A DNA stretch of 64,000 nt from Paenibacillus sp. 37 (GTDB taxonomy: Bacteria; Bacillota; Bacilli; Paenibacillales; Paenibacillaceae): contig NZ_CP043761.1 in NCBI RefSeq assembly GCF_008386395.1, forward strand, positions 6,510,001 to 6,574,000, given 5' to 3'. Below the pieces are notes generated by a model that was not told where the DNA came from, ran no database searches, and saw only the letters and a list, made by a program, of their open reading frames with translations. This document shows, in pieces, positions 51,431 through 60,854 of the stretch (its first letter is position 1; every line of letters begins with the position of its first letter). A program made the translations under genes and the position numbers.

Positions 51431-52197
51431 TGCCATCCCTGTTTGTTGCTCACGGTGCCCCATCACTGGCACTGGAGGAGAATGCGTACACCGAATTCTT
51501 GCAGAAACTTGGACGGGAACTGCCAAAACCCAAAGCAATCGTGTTGTTCTCTGCTCACTGGGAATCCACAACTCAGCTTGTATCCTCGGTAGCCAACTAT
51601 GAGACCATTTATGATTTCGGCGGTTTCCAGCCCGAGCTGTATCAGATCAAGTATCCGGCTCAAGGACAGGCAGAGACCACAGCCGAGGTGGAGCGTTTAT
51701 TTGCAGAAGCCGGGATTGCGGTACAGACCGATGACGTCCGTGGCCTGGATCATGGCGCATGGGTCGTTCTTCACCTGCTCTACCCGGATGCGGATATTCC
51801 CGTAATTGCCTTGTCTGTAAATCGCTATCTGACAGGTGAACAGCAATATCAGGTCGGACAGGCGCTCGCTTCCTTGCGTGAGCAAGACATTCTCGTCATT
51901 GGCAGCGGCGGAACCGTTCACAATCTGCGTCGATTGAACTGGGAAAGTAACGGCGTTGACCCGTGGGCATCAGAGTTCGACAACTGGCTACAGGACAAGC
52001 TGGTGAGTTGGGATACGGAGTCTCTCTTCTCCTATGAGAAACTGGCACCTTCAGCTCAAGCCGCCGTGCCTACGCCGGAGCATTTTGTACCGCTGTTACT
52101 CGCCATGGGTGCGGGAGATCAGAACAAGCGTGCATCGCTCCTGTTCCAAGCCTATCAGTATGGCAACCTGAGCTTGTCCTGTTGGAAGTTTGATTAA
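51427..52197 (+). CDS. class III extradiol dioxygenase-like protein (LigB/DODA family)
   Basis: A 256-residue enzyme of the LigB superfamily that opens catechol-type rings with a non-haem iron or zinc. Ligands are visible in FVAHGAPSL (His), FSAHWES (His) and GLDHGAWVVL (His). At the C-terminus EHFVPLLLAMGAG completes the site. Members include YgiD-like DOPA dioxygenases. The start (ATG at 51427 or the next codon) overlaps the stop of the esterase gene; an esterase followed by a ring-cleaving enzyme suggests one pathway, but no further pathway gene lies nearby. Confidence 0.9.
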   Translation: MMPSLFVAHGAPSLALEENAYTEFLQKLGRELPKPKAIVLFSAHWESTTQLVSSVANYETIYDFGGFQPELYQIKYPAQGQAETTAEVERLFAEAGIAVQTDDVRGLDHGAWVVLHLLYPDADIPVIALSVNRYLTGEQQYQVGQALASLREQDILVIGSGGTVHNLRRLNWESNGVDPWASEFDNWLQDKLVSWDTESLFSYEKLAPSAQAAVPTPEHFVPLLLAMGAGDQNKRASLLFQAYQYGNLSLSCWKFD

Positions 52198-52247
52198 AGA
52201 GGACTATGTGAAATGAAATAAGAATATTAACACTCGCTACTCCGATA

Positions 52248-52397
52248 ACAGAACAACCTTCCGATCGCTGTTATCCCCAGATTTTTTTATTTACTTTATA
52301 TAAAGGTGAAAATCTGGGGATAAGCGTATGCTTCCGATGTAGCTTTCTTGCAGAAAGCTTTTAGGCGAACACTTCGCTTCTTCAGGTTTTTTCTGTC
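52248..52397. repeat. structured intergenic repeat, copy A (150 bases)
   Basis: Related to copy B at 55256-55363. Outer arms ACAGAACAA and TTTTTCTGT enclose a perfect 15-bp stem (TTATCCCCAGATTTT with AAAATCTGGGGATAA), an extra hairpin AGCTTTC/GAAAGCT found only here, and a short GCGAA-CAC-TTCGC stem. The conserved text is ACAGAACAAC, GATCGCTGTTATCCCC and GGCGAACRCTTYGCTTC. The function is unknown. Confidence 0.7.
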
Positions 52398-52449
52398 CTC
52401 TACGTTTTCGTGTAAAAAGCTAGTTTCACTTATATAGTAGATAAATAAT

Positions 52450-52490
52450 AAAGCTAGGGATACAGGGATTGCCCCTGTATCCCTAGCTTT
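52450..52490. terminator. strong bidirectional terminator-like hairpin
   Basis: An 18-bp perfect stem, AAAGCTAGGGATACAGGG with its complement, loop of about 5 bases, then TTTATTTGTTTTT on the plus strand. It follows repeat copy A after the dioxygenase gene. Confidence 0.8.
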
Positions 52491-52513
52491 ATTTGTTTTT
52501 AGGAGCGACTTTC

Positions 52514-52582
52514 ATGAAGGTTGTAGATGTTGATTGGGATGGAGCCGGGTGTACTGATTATGCAACAACCGCCTTTAAATAA
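52514..52582 (+). CDS. possible 22-residue mini-ORF
   Basis: ATG at 52514 with AGGAG eight bases upstream, TAA at 52580-52582, 22 codons (MKVVDVDWDGAGCTDYATTAFK). It is acidic and has no known motif. The ribosome site is good, but so short a frame may be chance or the remains of a gene. Confidence 0.2.
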   Translation: MKVVDVDWDGAGCTDYATTAFK

Positions 52583-52726
52583 TGAGACCATTGTAGTATG
52601 TAAGCAAGGACTCCGGTTTCTTGTGTGCTTTTTCGGATTATAACTATAATATGAGGTGAAATCAGGCACAGTTTGCTCGCATAACAGTCACCATATTATC
52701 TGAATAGTTCATAGGGAGGGAATTGC

Positions 52727-53323
52727 ATGCCAGAACAGCGTATATATGAATTGATGGATGAACTTGATGTTTTACTAGAAGAGAAGGTACAAGATGAGGA
52801 AAACCGGGAGCTTCTGGAGGCATATCGCCAGTTTGAAGGTGTGACGGATGAGCAGCTTGACGCATTCGAGCAGGAACATGGCATTCGTTTGCCTGCTGAT
52901 TTTCGTGCGTTTTATAAACGTAAAGATGGGAGCGGTTATGGCTTTCACGTCTTGTATCCAAGCCTTGAGGACGGACGGGAAACTGAGCCATTTTATCTGT
53001 TGTCCCTGGAAAGGATTCAAAAGGAGCAATCCACGCTGGTGGAGAACCGCATGGATGATTATTTTACCGAAGAAGAGATCGGAGAACTTGATCCCCGAAT
53101 CAAACCCTACCTTTTTCAGAAAAAATGGGTTACGTTTGGCATGCTCGGAGGTGGATCACTGTATCTGATGTTCGACTTTGATCCGACAGAAGAAGGTACG
53201 TACGGGCAGATTATTATGTACATACATGATCCGGATTTTGTATATTATGTCGCTGGGACGTTTACGGAACTATTGGAACAGTCCAATCGGAACTTACGTG
53301 CCTTGGAGGCCATCGAGTACTGA
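52727..53323 (+). CDS. SMI1/KNR4 (SUKH) family protein
   Basis: A 198-residue soluble, acidic protein. The SUKH fold is shown by VTDEQLDAFEQEHGIRLPADFRAFYKRKDGSG in parts (EQEHGIRLPADFRAFYKRKD), followed by FYLLSLERIQKEQ and a later FGMLGGGSLYLMFDFDP and MYIHDPDFVYYVAGTF. SUKH proteins often serve as immunity proteins for contact-dependent toxins, but many are orphans; no toxin gene lies near here. AGGGAGGG lies seven bases before the ATG. Confidence 0.85.
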   Translation: MPEQRIYELMDELDVLLEEKVQDEENRELLEAYRQFEGVTDEQLDAFEQEHGIRLPADFRAFYKRKDGSGYGFHVLYPSLEDGRETEPFYLLSLERIQKEQSTLVENRMDDYFTEEEIGELDPRIKPYLFQKKWVTFGMLGGGSLYLMFDFDPTEEGTYGQIIMYIHDPDFVYYVAGTFTELLEQSNRNLRALEAIEY

Positions 53324-53466
53324 AATGCGCATGATGATATGGCCTTTTTTGCATAATGCTGGGATATGTCAAAGCGGTTATAATAACATTTAGTGGAAAT
53401 GCACATGCTGTATAGATAAACTGCCTTTTCTACACCTAATACATTGATCTGGGAGGAACATACGAA

Positions 53467-54468
53467 GTGGCTGAACAACCGAAGTCTGAGAGCTTTATGT
53501 CTCTCGTCAAAAAAGGAAACACATCCTCCGCCGTAGCGATGGCTGGTAATGCTGTTCTTGCTGTGTGCAAAGGGGGAGCCTTCTTATTCAGTGGCAGTGG
53601 TGCCATGTTCGCTTCGGCGATGCATTCACTCGCTGATGCCATTAACCAAGGGTTTGTATTTGTCGGAAGTGTGCTGTCCGAGAAAAAACCTACACGCCGC
53701 TTCCCGACAGGATTCGGACGGGTCATTAACATTTTCTGCATGATCGCCGTGATTGTCGTGACGATTATGGCCTATGAAACGATCCATGAAGGCATCCATC
53801 TGTTGCAGCATCCTGTTGGTCATACCGGCGGTCTCTGGATTAATATCGGAGTACTTGTTCTGAACATTGTCATTGACGGGGCCATTCTGATCAAAGCGAT
53901 GAAGGAAATCCTAAAAGAAGCACGGGCACCTCAAGCCGCCGGATTTGCCTTGGTCCCTGCTGCGATCAAAAATGTAGGCCGTGCTGCGCCACCAACCCGT
54001 CTCGTATTCTACGAAGACGTTGTCGCTGTACTTGGTGCCACGCTCGCATTGATCTCTGTCGTGGTCATTGCCTTGACCAATTTTGCACTGCTTGATGGCA
54101 TTGTAACCACGATTATTGGATGTTTGATGATCGCTGTAGCCTTCCGGGTTGGTTACGATAATATGATCGGATTGATCGGTGTTGCGGCTCCCCAGGATAT
54201 TGAGGACAAAGTGTCCCAAACCATTCTGGCAGACACACACGTTGCCGATATTCAGATGATGCGTATCATTCAGGAAGGCCGTTATTATCATGTGGAAGGT
54301 CTGATTGAACTGACCAAAGGACTCAGCCTCGCCGATGCAGATGACATCAAGTTCCGTATTCAGGAGAAACTGATGACCAACCCCGACATCGCCGACGCTG
54401 CCATCTCCATTATTGAGGATGACGGCGTGAACAGCTGGGGCAAGAAACATTCGGATGTGGTGAAATAA
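53467..54468 (+). CDS. cation diffusion facilitator (metal efflux protein)
   Basis: A membrane antiporter for divalent metals such as Zn, Fe or Mn, 333 residues. The transport site is visible as ASAMHSLADAINQ (His-x3-Asp) in helix 2 and EDVVAVLGATLALI in helix 5; about six membrane helices. A cytoplasmic C-terminal domain (about 240-333) follows. The start is a GTG at 53467 with GGGAGGA upstream. A long loop with APQAAGFALVPAAIKNVGRA lies between helices 4 and 5. The metal cannot be assigned. Single gene, ended by a terminator. Confidence 0.9.
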   Translation: MAEQPKSESFMSLVKKGNTSSAVAMAGNAVLAVCKGGAFLFSGSGAMFASAMHSLADAINQGFVFVGSVLSEKKPTRRFPTGFGRVINIFCMIAVIVVTIMAYETIHEGIHLLQHPVGHTGGLWINIGVLVLNIVIDGAILIKAMKEILKEARAPQAAGFALVPAAIKNVGRAAPPTRLVFYEDVVAVLGATLALISVVVIALTNFALLDGIVTTIIGCLMIAVAFRVGYDNMIGLIGVAAPQDIEDKVSQTILADTHVADIQMMRIIQEGRYYHVEGLIELTKGLSLADADDIKFRIQEKLMTNPDIADAAISIIEDDGVNSWGKKHSDVVK

Positions 54469-54499
54469 TAAGCTTCATTTTTGATAAAAAGAATGACAG

Positions 54500-54527
54500 A
54501 ACCCACTCTCAACAGAGTGGGTTTTTA
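54500..54527 (+). terminator. rho-independent terminator
   Basis: ACCCACTCT-caac-AGAGTGGGT followed by TTTTAG, 32 bases after the cation efflux gene. Confidence 0.88.
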
Positions 54528-54578
54528 GCCTGTTCAACTATACTCTCATCTACAGAGAGGTATTTGCCCAAAATGCTT

Positions 54579-54598
54579 ACCTAGACTTTGGTCTAGGT
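54579..54598. promoter_or_regulatory. perfect inverted repeat, candidate operator
   Basis: ACCTAGAC-TTTG-GTCTAGGT, an 8-bp perfect dyad 125 bases upstream of the next gene, in the promoter area. Compact dyads like this suit MerR- or TetR-type regulators; no such regulator gene is adjacent. Confidence 0.5.
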
Positions 54599-54722
54599 CA
54601 ACTTTAACTCCAAAGACGGAGGATAGACTTTTCCAGTTCATGGTATGCTGTGAATAACGAAAGTAATTGCTCTACATACAGCCGTTCGGAAAATTGATTT
54701 TGTATTGAAAAGGAGAGATATT

Positions 54723-55223
54723 ATGGCTAAACGTACGATCTTTGCGCCTGTTCTCATTTTGCTGGGCGTGTACCTGATTCTGAACCAGGGAGGTTCACTC
54801 GGTCCGGGTACGATCTTTGCGACCTTCTGGCCCACGTTATTCGTGATTCCATTAGGACTGTTCTTCCACTGGCTCTACTTCTCCATGATTGGCAGAGGGG
54901 TTGGACTTCTGGTTCCTGGTGGGTTGCTACTCACGGTTGGTATCGTCTGTCAGATCGCCATGCTGTTTAACAACTGGGGTACGATGTGGCCGGGCTTCAT
55001 TCTGGCTGTAGCTGTTGGTTTGTTCGAATTGTATTGGTTCGGTGGTCGGAACAAATGGTTGCTAATCCCCATCAACATTCTGACGGTTATCTCGTTGCTG
55101 TTCTTCGCTGTGATGTCGATTGGCACGATGTTAAGTAGCTTGAGCTTTATCCAGCCTTTTGTAGCGATTGTGCTGATTATGGGTGGGGCGTGGATCATGG
55201 TGGGTCGCAAAAAGCGTATGTAA
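54723..55223 (+). CDS. four- to five-helix membrane protein, LiaI/LiaF-like region
   Basis: A 166-residue integral membrane protein with helices at about 5-22, 35-55, 60-85, 93-112 and 120-158. The first two resemble the N-terminal membrane part found in LiaI-, LiaF- and DUF5668-type proteins (FAPVLILLGVYLILNQGG, TFWPTLFVIPLGLF). The start is the ATG at 54723 (AAAGGAGAG seven bases upstream). A perfect dyad lies upstream, so it may be switched by an unlinked regulator. The function is not known. Confidence 0.78.
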   Translation: MAKRTIFAPVLILLGVYLILNQGGSLGPGTIFATFWPTLFVIPLGLFFHWLYFSMIGRGVGLLVPGGLLLTVGIVCQIAMLFNNWGTMWPGFILAVAVGLFELYWFGGRNKWLLIPINILTVISLLFFAVMSIGTMLSSLSFIQPFVAIVLIMGGAWIMVGRKKRM

Positions 55224-55255
55224 CCCTTTATTCGTTTCCACTTGATCACTGCGGT

Positions 55256-55363
55256 GACAGAACAACTTCGGATCGCTGTTATCCCCGGATTTTTTTGAAT
55301 CCCATCTGAAATGGGAAATCCGGTGATAAAGGCGAACGCTTTGCTTCCTTCGTTTGTTCTGTC
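55256..55363. repeat. structured intergenic repeat, copy B (108 bases)
   Basis: Outer arms GACAGAACAA and TTGTTCTGTC pair perfectly. Inside, TTATCCCCGGATTT pairs with AAATCCGGTGATAA (one mismatch), topped by CCCAT/ATGGG, then a GCGAA-CGC-TTTGC stem. Against copy A, the A-T pair in the inner stem has become G-C (CAGAT/ATCTG to CGGAT/ATCCG), a compensatory change. Confidence 0.7.
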
Positions 55364-55428
55364 CCCTCCGTTAACGTGTGCACGAAAAAAAACATAACCT
55401 ACGCTATTGCTCTGAAGTAGGTAATATA

Positions 55429-55480
55429 AAAAGGGTTGCTGCTCGTCATTCATTGAAATGACGAGCAGCAACCCTTTTTG
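55429..55480. terminator. bidirectional terminator
   Basis: AAAAGGGTTGCTGCTCGTCA and its complement form a stem of more than 20 bp with T5 on either side, between the membrane protein (+) and potD (-). Confidence 0.88.
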
Positions 55481-55522
55481 TTTTTTTCATAATCTAACGA
55501 ACTGTGCACACGTTATTGGCGG

Positions 55523-56596
55523 TTATTTGCTATGCATTTTAAACTCCAGGAACAGGTCGTTATAATGCGAGAGCATTTTTTTGCCCAGATTATCATAGAC
55601 CTCCAGCTTGCCTGTCAGTGCCTCGTCTGGATAAAAGCGCTCATCCTCCGAGATGTCCTCTGGCAGCAGTTTAAGCGCCTCGGCGTTTGGCGTGGAATAC
55701 CCGACATACTCCGCATTCCGGGCCGCATGGTCCGGGTCCAGCATGAAGTTGATAAACTGATGTGCCCCTTCAATATTACTCGCCGTCTTCGGAATAACCA
55801 TGTTATCGAACCAAAGGTTCGAGCCTTCTTCCGGCACCATATAATCCAGCTTGTCGTTCTCATCCATAATCTCCGATGCATCCCCGGACCATACGAGCCC
55901 AACTGCCGCTTCCTCGTTCGCAAGCAGCATCTTGATCTCGTCACCAACAATTGCTCTGACGTTTGGTGTCAATGTAGACAGCTTTTTCAGCGCTTCTTGC
56001 AAATGGTCTTCGTTGGTATCATTCAGAGAATACCCAAGACTGTTTAATCCCATCCCAATGACTTCTCGTGCGCCATCAAGGAGCAGGATTTGATTTTTCA
56101 GACGCGGGTCCCACAGGTCATTCCAGCTATCAAATGTCAACCCATCCACCAGTTCGGGATTGTACACAACCCCCACCGTTCCCCAGAAATACGGGATGGA
56201 ATACTTGTTGCCTTCATCAAAGGACAAGTCCATGAACCGCGGATCAATGTTATCCAGATGGGTTAATTTGCTATGATCGAGTGGAACGAGCAGGTCTTCT
56301 TCTTTCATTTTGCTAATCGCATATTCAGAAGGAATCGCCACATCAAACGTGGTTCCGCCCTGCTCAATTTTGGTTAGCATGGCTTCATTGGAATCAAACG
56401 TCTGATAGATAACCTTAATGCCTGTCTCGTCCTCAAACTCCTTGAGCAGATCCGGGTCGATATAATCGCCCCAGTTATAGATAGTCAGTGTGTTGCCGCC
56501 AGAATACCCCTGACTCTTGTTCAGATACGAAGCCAGAATCATCAGGGCAAACGCGGCCACAAAAACAAGCGCAAATGTCCGTACCAGTTGCTTCAT
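55523..56596 (-). CDS. potD: spermidine/putrescine-binding protein
   Basis: The extracellular solute-binding protein of the polyamine ABC importer, 357 residues. A membrane anchor or signal (MKQLVRTFALVFVAAFALMI) is followed by the family text LTIYNWGDYIDPDLLKEFE, then FDVAIPSEYAISKM and YSIPYFWGTVGVVYNPE. There is no lipobox Cys, so it is held by the uncut N-terminal helix or released. Acidic and aromatic residues in the site suit polyamines. It starts within the potC stop (ATGA) and is the last gene of potABCD. Confidence 0.93.
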   Translation of the reverse strand: MKQLVRTFALVFVAAFALMILASYLNKSQGYSGGNTLTIYNWGDYIDPDLLKEFEDETGIKVIYQTFDSNEAMLTKIEQGGTTFDVAIPSEYAISKMKEEDLLVPLDHSKLTHLDNIDPRFMDLSFDEGNKYSIPYFWGTVGVVYNPELVDGLTFDSWNDLWDPRLKNQILLLDGAREVIGMGLNSLGYSLNDTNEDHLQEALKKLSTLTPNVRAIVGDEIKMLLANEEAAVGLVWSGDASEIMDENDKLDYMVPEEGSNLWFDNMVIPKTASNIEGAHQFINFMLDPDHAARNAEYVGYSTPNAEALKLLPEDISEDERFYPDEALTGKLEVYDNLGKKMLSHYNDLFLEFKMHSK

Positions 56597-57402
56597 GGTC
56601 GCAGCCCCTTTCCTCCGGGAGGTATCCGTGTTGCACGGCGGTTAATGAAGTAATATCCGACTACCAGCAGCACCGTGAGCAGGAATAACAGGGTAGACAA
56701 AGCATTGATGGATAACGAAACGCCCTGCCTTGCTCTGGAGTATATCTCTACCGAGAGTGTGGAGTATCCATTACCCGTGACAAAGAATGTTACTGCAAAA
56801 TCATCGAGCGAGTACGTCAAGGCCATGAAAAATCCGGCAAAAATACCTGGTTTCACGTATGGCAGCACCACACGCGTCAGAATCTGCCATGAACCAGCGC
56901 CCAGATCGCGTGCCGCATCCATCAGTGTTGGACTCATCTCCTGCAGCTTTGGTAGCACCATGATCACGACAATGGGCACACTGAATGCAATATGAGACAG
57001 CAGCACCGAAGTGAAGCCCAGTTTGATACCAATCATGGTGAACAAAATCAGGAATGACGCACCAATGATGACATCCGGACTAACGATCAGCACGTTATTA
57101 AGTGACAGCAACGTGTTCTTGGTCCGTTTGCGACGCACATGGTAGATCGCCAGTGCTCCTGCTACACCGAGGATCGTTGAAATCGCTGATGACAGGAGCG
57201 CAATGATAAATGTATTCAGCACAATGATGAGCAACCGTGTATCGGCGAACACCTCTCTGTACCATTCAAGTGTGAATCCTTCGAAGCTGCGCATGTGACC
57301 GCCGCTGTTGAAGGAATAGAAGATCAGATACGCAATCGGTGCGTACAAAATGGCGAATACAACGGCCAGATAGACGTTAGACAGCTTTCCGTTTCTTCCC
57401 AT
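56593..57402 (-). CDS. potC: spermidine/putrescine ABC transporter permease
   Basis: The second permease of the importer, 269 residues with six membrane helices. It shows the family start YLAVVFAILYAPIAYLIFYSFN, and the ATPase-contact loop EAA-type motif MDAARDLGAGSWQILTRVVLP. The start has GGAGGTG upstream and lies inside the end of potB (26-base overlap). It pairs with PotB. Confidence 0.93.
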   Translation of the reverse strand: MGRNGKLSNVYLAVVFAILYAPIAYLIFYSFNSGGHMRSFEGFTLEWYREVFADTRLLIIVLNTFIIALLSSAISTILGVAGALAIYHVRRKRTKNTLLSLNNVLIVSPDVIIGASFLILFTMIGIKLGFTSVLLSHIAFSVPIVVIMVLPKLQEMSPTLMDAARDLGAGSWQILTRVVLPYVKPGIFAGFFMALTYSLDDFAVTFFVTGNGYSTLSVEIYSRARQGVSLSINALSTLLFLLTVLLVVGYYFINRRATRIPPGGKGLRP

Positions 57403-58210
57403 TACGCACCTCCTTCTTGCCTGATCCAGTCAGGAACATAATAATCGCCATCGCAATAATCAAAAAGACGGCAATCGTTGAACCCATCCCCCAGTCCTGG
57501 GTGACGAGAAAATGCTGTTCAATCGCTGTTCCCAGCGTAATTACACGGTTTCCCGCAATCAGGCGGGTAATCATGAACAGAGACAGCGCAGGAATAAATA
57601 CAGCCTGACAGCCTGATTTCACACCGCTAATCGTCAGCGGAAAGATCACCCGGCGGAATGTTAGCCACGATGAGGCCCCCAGATCACGCGCCGCATAGAT
57701 CAACGATGGGTTCATCTGTTCCAGCGCATTGAAGATCGGCAGAATCATGAATGGAATGAAGATGTACACCGAGACAAAGATAAAACTGAAGTCGGTGAAC
57801 AAAATCTGCTGTGTACCAATACCCACGACTTCAAGCAGGGAGTTGGTCAGACCATACGTTCCGAACAGGCCAATGAAGGCATACGCTTTTAGCAAAAGAT
57901 TGATCCAGCTTGGCAGAATGATCAGCAGTAACCACAGCTGCTTGTGCTTCGTCCGGGTCAGCATATACGCCGTCGGGTAGGAGATCAGCAACGAGAAGGC
58001 CGTAATCAGAAATGCATACCAGAACGAACTGAGCGTCATCTGCAAGTACACCGGTGTAAAGAACCGGGCGTAGTTGCCAAACGTGAAGTTACCCTCCACA
58101 TCGAAGAATGAATAATAGATGACCAGCAGAACCGGCGCCACAACAAACAACACCATCCATAATACATATGGAATCAGATACGCATTGCGTGTGCTGGCCT
58201 TAGTCTGCAT
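57377..58210 (-). CDS. potB: spermidine/putrescine ABC transporter permease
   Basis: The first permease of the importer, 277 residues with six helices. It starts with [20 protein letters not shown]; the EAA-type loop is [21 protein letters not shown] (given from IYAARDLG). The ATG at 58210 overlaps the last codons of potA; a longer frame upstream lies inside potA and is not used. AGAGG lies six bases upstream. Confidence 0.93.
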   Translation of the reverse strand: MQTKASTRNAYLIPYVLWMVLFVVAPVLLVIYYSFFDVEGNFTFGNYARFFTPVYLQMTLSSFWYAFLITAFSLLISYPTAYMLTRTKHKQLWLLLIILPSWINLLLKAYAFIGLFGTYGLTNSLLEVVGIGTQQILFTDFSFIFVSVYIFIPFMILPIFNALEQMNPSLIYAARDLGASSWLTFRRVIFPLTISGVKSGCQAVFIPALSLFMITRLIAGNRVITLGTAIEQHFLVTQDWGMGSTIAVFLIIAMAIIMFLTGSGKKEVRNGKKRKAV

Positions 58211-59309
58211 GAGCGGCCTCTTGGTAGGCTTCGAGTCGTTTGTCGAACTCTTCTTCGGTCTCGTTAAAGCGCATGACGTGTACAGCTTCTGGGTCAAAAT
58301 AGAGTCCAATCCGCGCACCAACAACGGCTTTCTTCGTTGAATGAACCAACCACTCATTGCCAGCATCATCGTACGTGGATATCTCGTAATGCACCCCGCG
58401 GAATAACTGGGAGTCCACATTAACCTTGAGCTTACCTTGGTCTTCGGTTGTAATCTCCAGATCCTCTGGGCGAATGACAATCTCTACCGGCTCGTCCCGC
58501 TGGAGACCCTGATCGACGCACTCATGCTGTGCGCCGGCAAACTCCACCACAAAGTCCTGCTTCATTTTGCCCGATACAATGTTCGATTCACCGATAAAAT
58601 CTGCTACAAAGCGGTTAATTGGCTCATCATAGATATCATTCGGTGTACCACTTTGTTGAATCACGCCACCATTGAGGACAAAAATCTCGTCGGACATCGC
58701 CAAGGCTTCTTCCTGATCATGCGTAACAAAGATAAACGTAATACCCAACCGCTGTTGCAGCTCCCGCAGCTCGTACTGCATCTCAGTCCGTAGCTTCAGA
58801 TCGAGTGCCGAGAGCGGCTCGTCCAGTAGCAGAATTTCAGGTTCGTTCACAATTGCACGTGCAATCGCAACACGTTGTCGTTGTCCGCCGGACATTTCGC
58901 CAATTTCCCGGTTTTCATACCCGGACAGATTGACAAACTTGAGGGCTTCCAACACTTTGCTGCGAATTTCAGCCGTTTTCATCTTTTTGATCCGCAAACC
59001 AAAGGCTACGTTCTCAAATACATTCAAATGTGGAAATAACGCATAATCCTGAAATACGGTATTCACCTGCCGCTGATGGGCAGGCACTCGGTTGATGAGC
59101 GCACCGTTAAAATAAATACTGCCCTGTGTCGGCTCCGCAAAACCGGCAATCAGCCGCAATATCGTTGTTTTCCCGCAGCCCGATGGCCCGAGAAGCGTAT
59201 AAAATTTACCCCGCTCAATCTCAAAGCTGACCGCCTTCAATACGGCTTCATCCTGATCGTATTGCTGAGTCACCGCTTCGAAGCGGATAATCGGTTGTTG
59301 TTCTGACAT
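58200..59309 (-). CDS. potA: spermidine/putrescine ABC transporter ATP-binding protein
   Basis: The ATPase of the importer, 369 residues. Walker [10 protein letters not shown], signature [14 protein letters not shown], Walker [13 protein letters not shown], switch His in [11 protein letters not shown]. The C-terminal TOBE-type domain (about 280-360) holds [12 protein letters not shown] and is the place of regulation in this family. It is the first gene of the potABCD operon, whose genes all overlap. Confidence 0.95.
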   Translation of the reverse strand: MSEQQPIIRFEAVTQQYDQDEAVLKAVSFEIERGKFYTLLGPSGCGKTTILRLIAGFAEPTQGSIYFNGALINRVPAHQRQVNTVFQDYALFPHLNVFENVAFGLRIKKMKTAEIRSKVLEALKFVNLSGYENREIGEMSGGQRQRVAIARAIVNEPEILLLDEPLSALDLKLRTEMQYELRELQQRLGITFIFVTHDQEEALAMSDEIFVLNGGVIQQSGTPNDIYDEPINRFVADFIGESNIVSGKMKQDFVVEFAGAQHECVDQGLQRDEPVEIVIRPEDLEITTEDQGKLKVNVDSQLFRGVHYEISTYDDAGNEWLVHSTKKAVVGARIGLYFDPEAVHVMRFNETEEEFDKRLEAYQEAAHAD

Positions 59310-59564
59310 GCCTCACATCGCCCCCTTATACTTGAGGTACCTCTTCATTCTGTACACTTTCGTTCAAGCATCCTTATAGATAACCCATCTATTATATATG
59401 ATTCAGGTATATCCGCAATGGTTTTGATGTAAACACCACTTGTCATTTCTTCTTATTTTCATAAATCCTGCATACATTACGGGTATATGTCGATATCTAC
59501 GCATTCCTTTGGGAAGTGAAGCACGTTTGGGATTCCATTTTATGTGTGAAAGGAGTCTTGGCTC

Positions 59565-60791
59565 TTGGATATTCGTCGTAACCTGCCCTTGCTGATGACC
59601 ATTTGTTTCCTGAGTCAGATGGGCGGATTCATGATCCTGCCTCTGTTCCCTTTGTTTATTGAGGAATTCGGCCTGTCCGGCTGGATGATGGGGGTTATTT
59701 TTGCTCTTTTTTATGTGGGGAAAGTGATTGGTGGCATTCCTGCTGCGGCAATTTATAGGAAACTCGGGGGTAAACGTGCTCTCATCCTCATGCTGTTACT
59801 GCTCGCTGTCTGCATGGGTGGCTTCGCTCTGTCTTCTGCTGCGGTGTTGTTCGGCCTGCTCCGACTGCTGCAAGGGCTCGCTTCCACCGGGCTTACCGTG
59901 GTCGTGCGTTCTATCATAGGAGATGGAGGCAATGTGGAGAACCGCGGACTGTACAATGGGTATATCAGCAGTAGTGAGGGTGGCGGTATGGTGCTCGGTC
60001 CGGTCATAAGTGGCTGGCTCGCGCTGCACTGGCCCTTGTCGGTGCCTTTTCTGCTTGTTACGTTATGTTGTCTGATGGCTGTGGTCGCTGCGATGGGGAT
60101 GAAGACGACGGCACCTCCTTTACCTTCAACAACTTCTGATGCACTGCATACGCAAGGTACGGATATCTCCCAATCCAATCAAGCTCCCGACTCGACAATG
60201 ATTAGCCCAACTATAGAGCTTACCCAGCGTCAACAGCTTCTCGGCTACGGTACAGTACATTTTCTGGAGATGAGCGCCTATGCGGTATTTCTCACCTATT
60301 TTGCACTGTATGCAGCTCACATCATGCATTGGGACCCCTTTGCAACCAGTCTCGCCTTCACCGTATCCGGGATTTCTACGCTTGCCGCTGCTCCCTTTGT
60401 CGGTTATCTCTCTGACCGGTTAGGCGATCGTCTGTTGCTTTGTATGCTCGGCATGTTCCTGATTGGCATCGAAGTTGCTGTATTTCTAAGCACGTCCTCC
60501 CATCTATGGGTCTACGTTGGTATGCTGATTGGAGGGGTTGGCGGGGCATGTTACATGGATTCGTTCTTTGCTCATATCGGTGATCATATCCCCGATGAGA
60601 GTCGAAGCTCCGTCATAGGCAAAATTGTCTCTGCGGCTGAGATCGGCTCCATTATATCCCCACTGGTTGCAGCACTGCTTATGGAAGTTGGATCGCTTTA
60701 CTCCGTGTTTGTGTTCAATCTGGTGCTGATTGCTGCTGCCATTGTAGTTCAGGCTGTGATGCGGAGTCAGTACAGGACAAGACGACTGTAA
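59565..60791 (+). CDS. MFS transporter (drug or metabolite efflux type)
   Basis: A membrane transporter of 408 residues with twelve expected helices. The loop 2-3 motif appears as AAIYRKLGGKRALILML, and the helix 8-9 loop as GYLSDRLGDRLLL. A long polar loop between the halves (about residues 190-222: TTSDALHTQGTDISQSNQAP) is typical. The start is a TTG at 59565 behind AAAGGAG. The substrate is unknown. It is divergent from potA. Confidence 0.88.
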   Translation: MDIRRNLPLLMTICFLSQMGGFMILPLFPLFIEEFGLSGWMMGVIFALFYVGKVIGGIPAAAIYRKLGGKRALILMLLLLAVCMGGFALSSAAVLFGLLRLLQGLASTGLTVVVRSIIGDGGNVENRGLYNGYISSSEGGGMVLGPVISGWLALHWPLSVPFLLVTLCCLMAVVAAMGMKTTAPPLPSTTSDALHTQGTDISQSNQAPDSTMISPTIELTQRQQLLGYGTVHFLEMSAYAVFLTYFALYAAHIMHWDPFATSLAFTVSGISTLAAAPFVGYLSDRLGDRLLLCMLGMFLIGIEVAVFLSTSSHLWVYVGMLIGGVGGACYMDSFFAHIGDHIPDESRSSVIGKIVSAAEIGSIISPLVAALLMEVGSLYSVFVFNLVLIAAAIVVQAVMRSQYRTRRL

Positions 60792-60854
60792 ATGCAAAAG
60801 GGAGATGTCCCACAAGTCATGAACATGACGGAGGACACCCCTTCATTGGCATAA

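Noticed and set aside
52248..52397. Repeat copy A as a riboswitch for the following gene
   Set aside because: It lies upstream of a strong terminator-like hairpin, and copy B stands between convergent genes, so a leader function is unlikely.
58211..58480. N-terminal extension of potB by 90 residues
   Set aside because: It lies inside potA in another frame; the ATG at 58210 has a ribosome site and yields the normal permease length.
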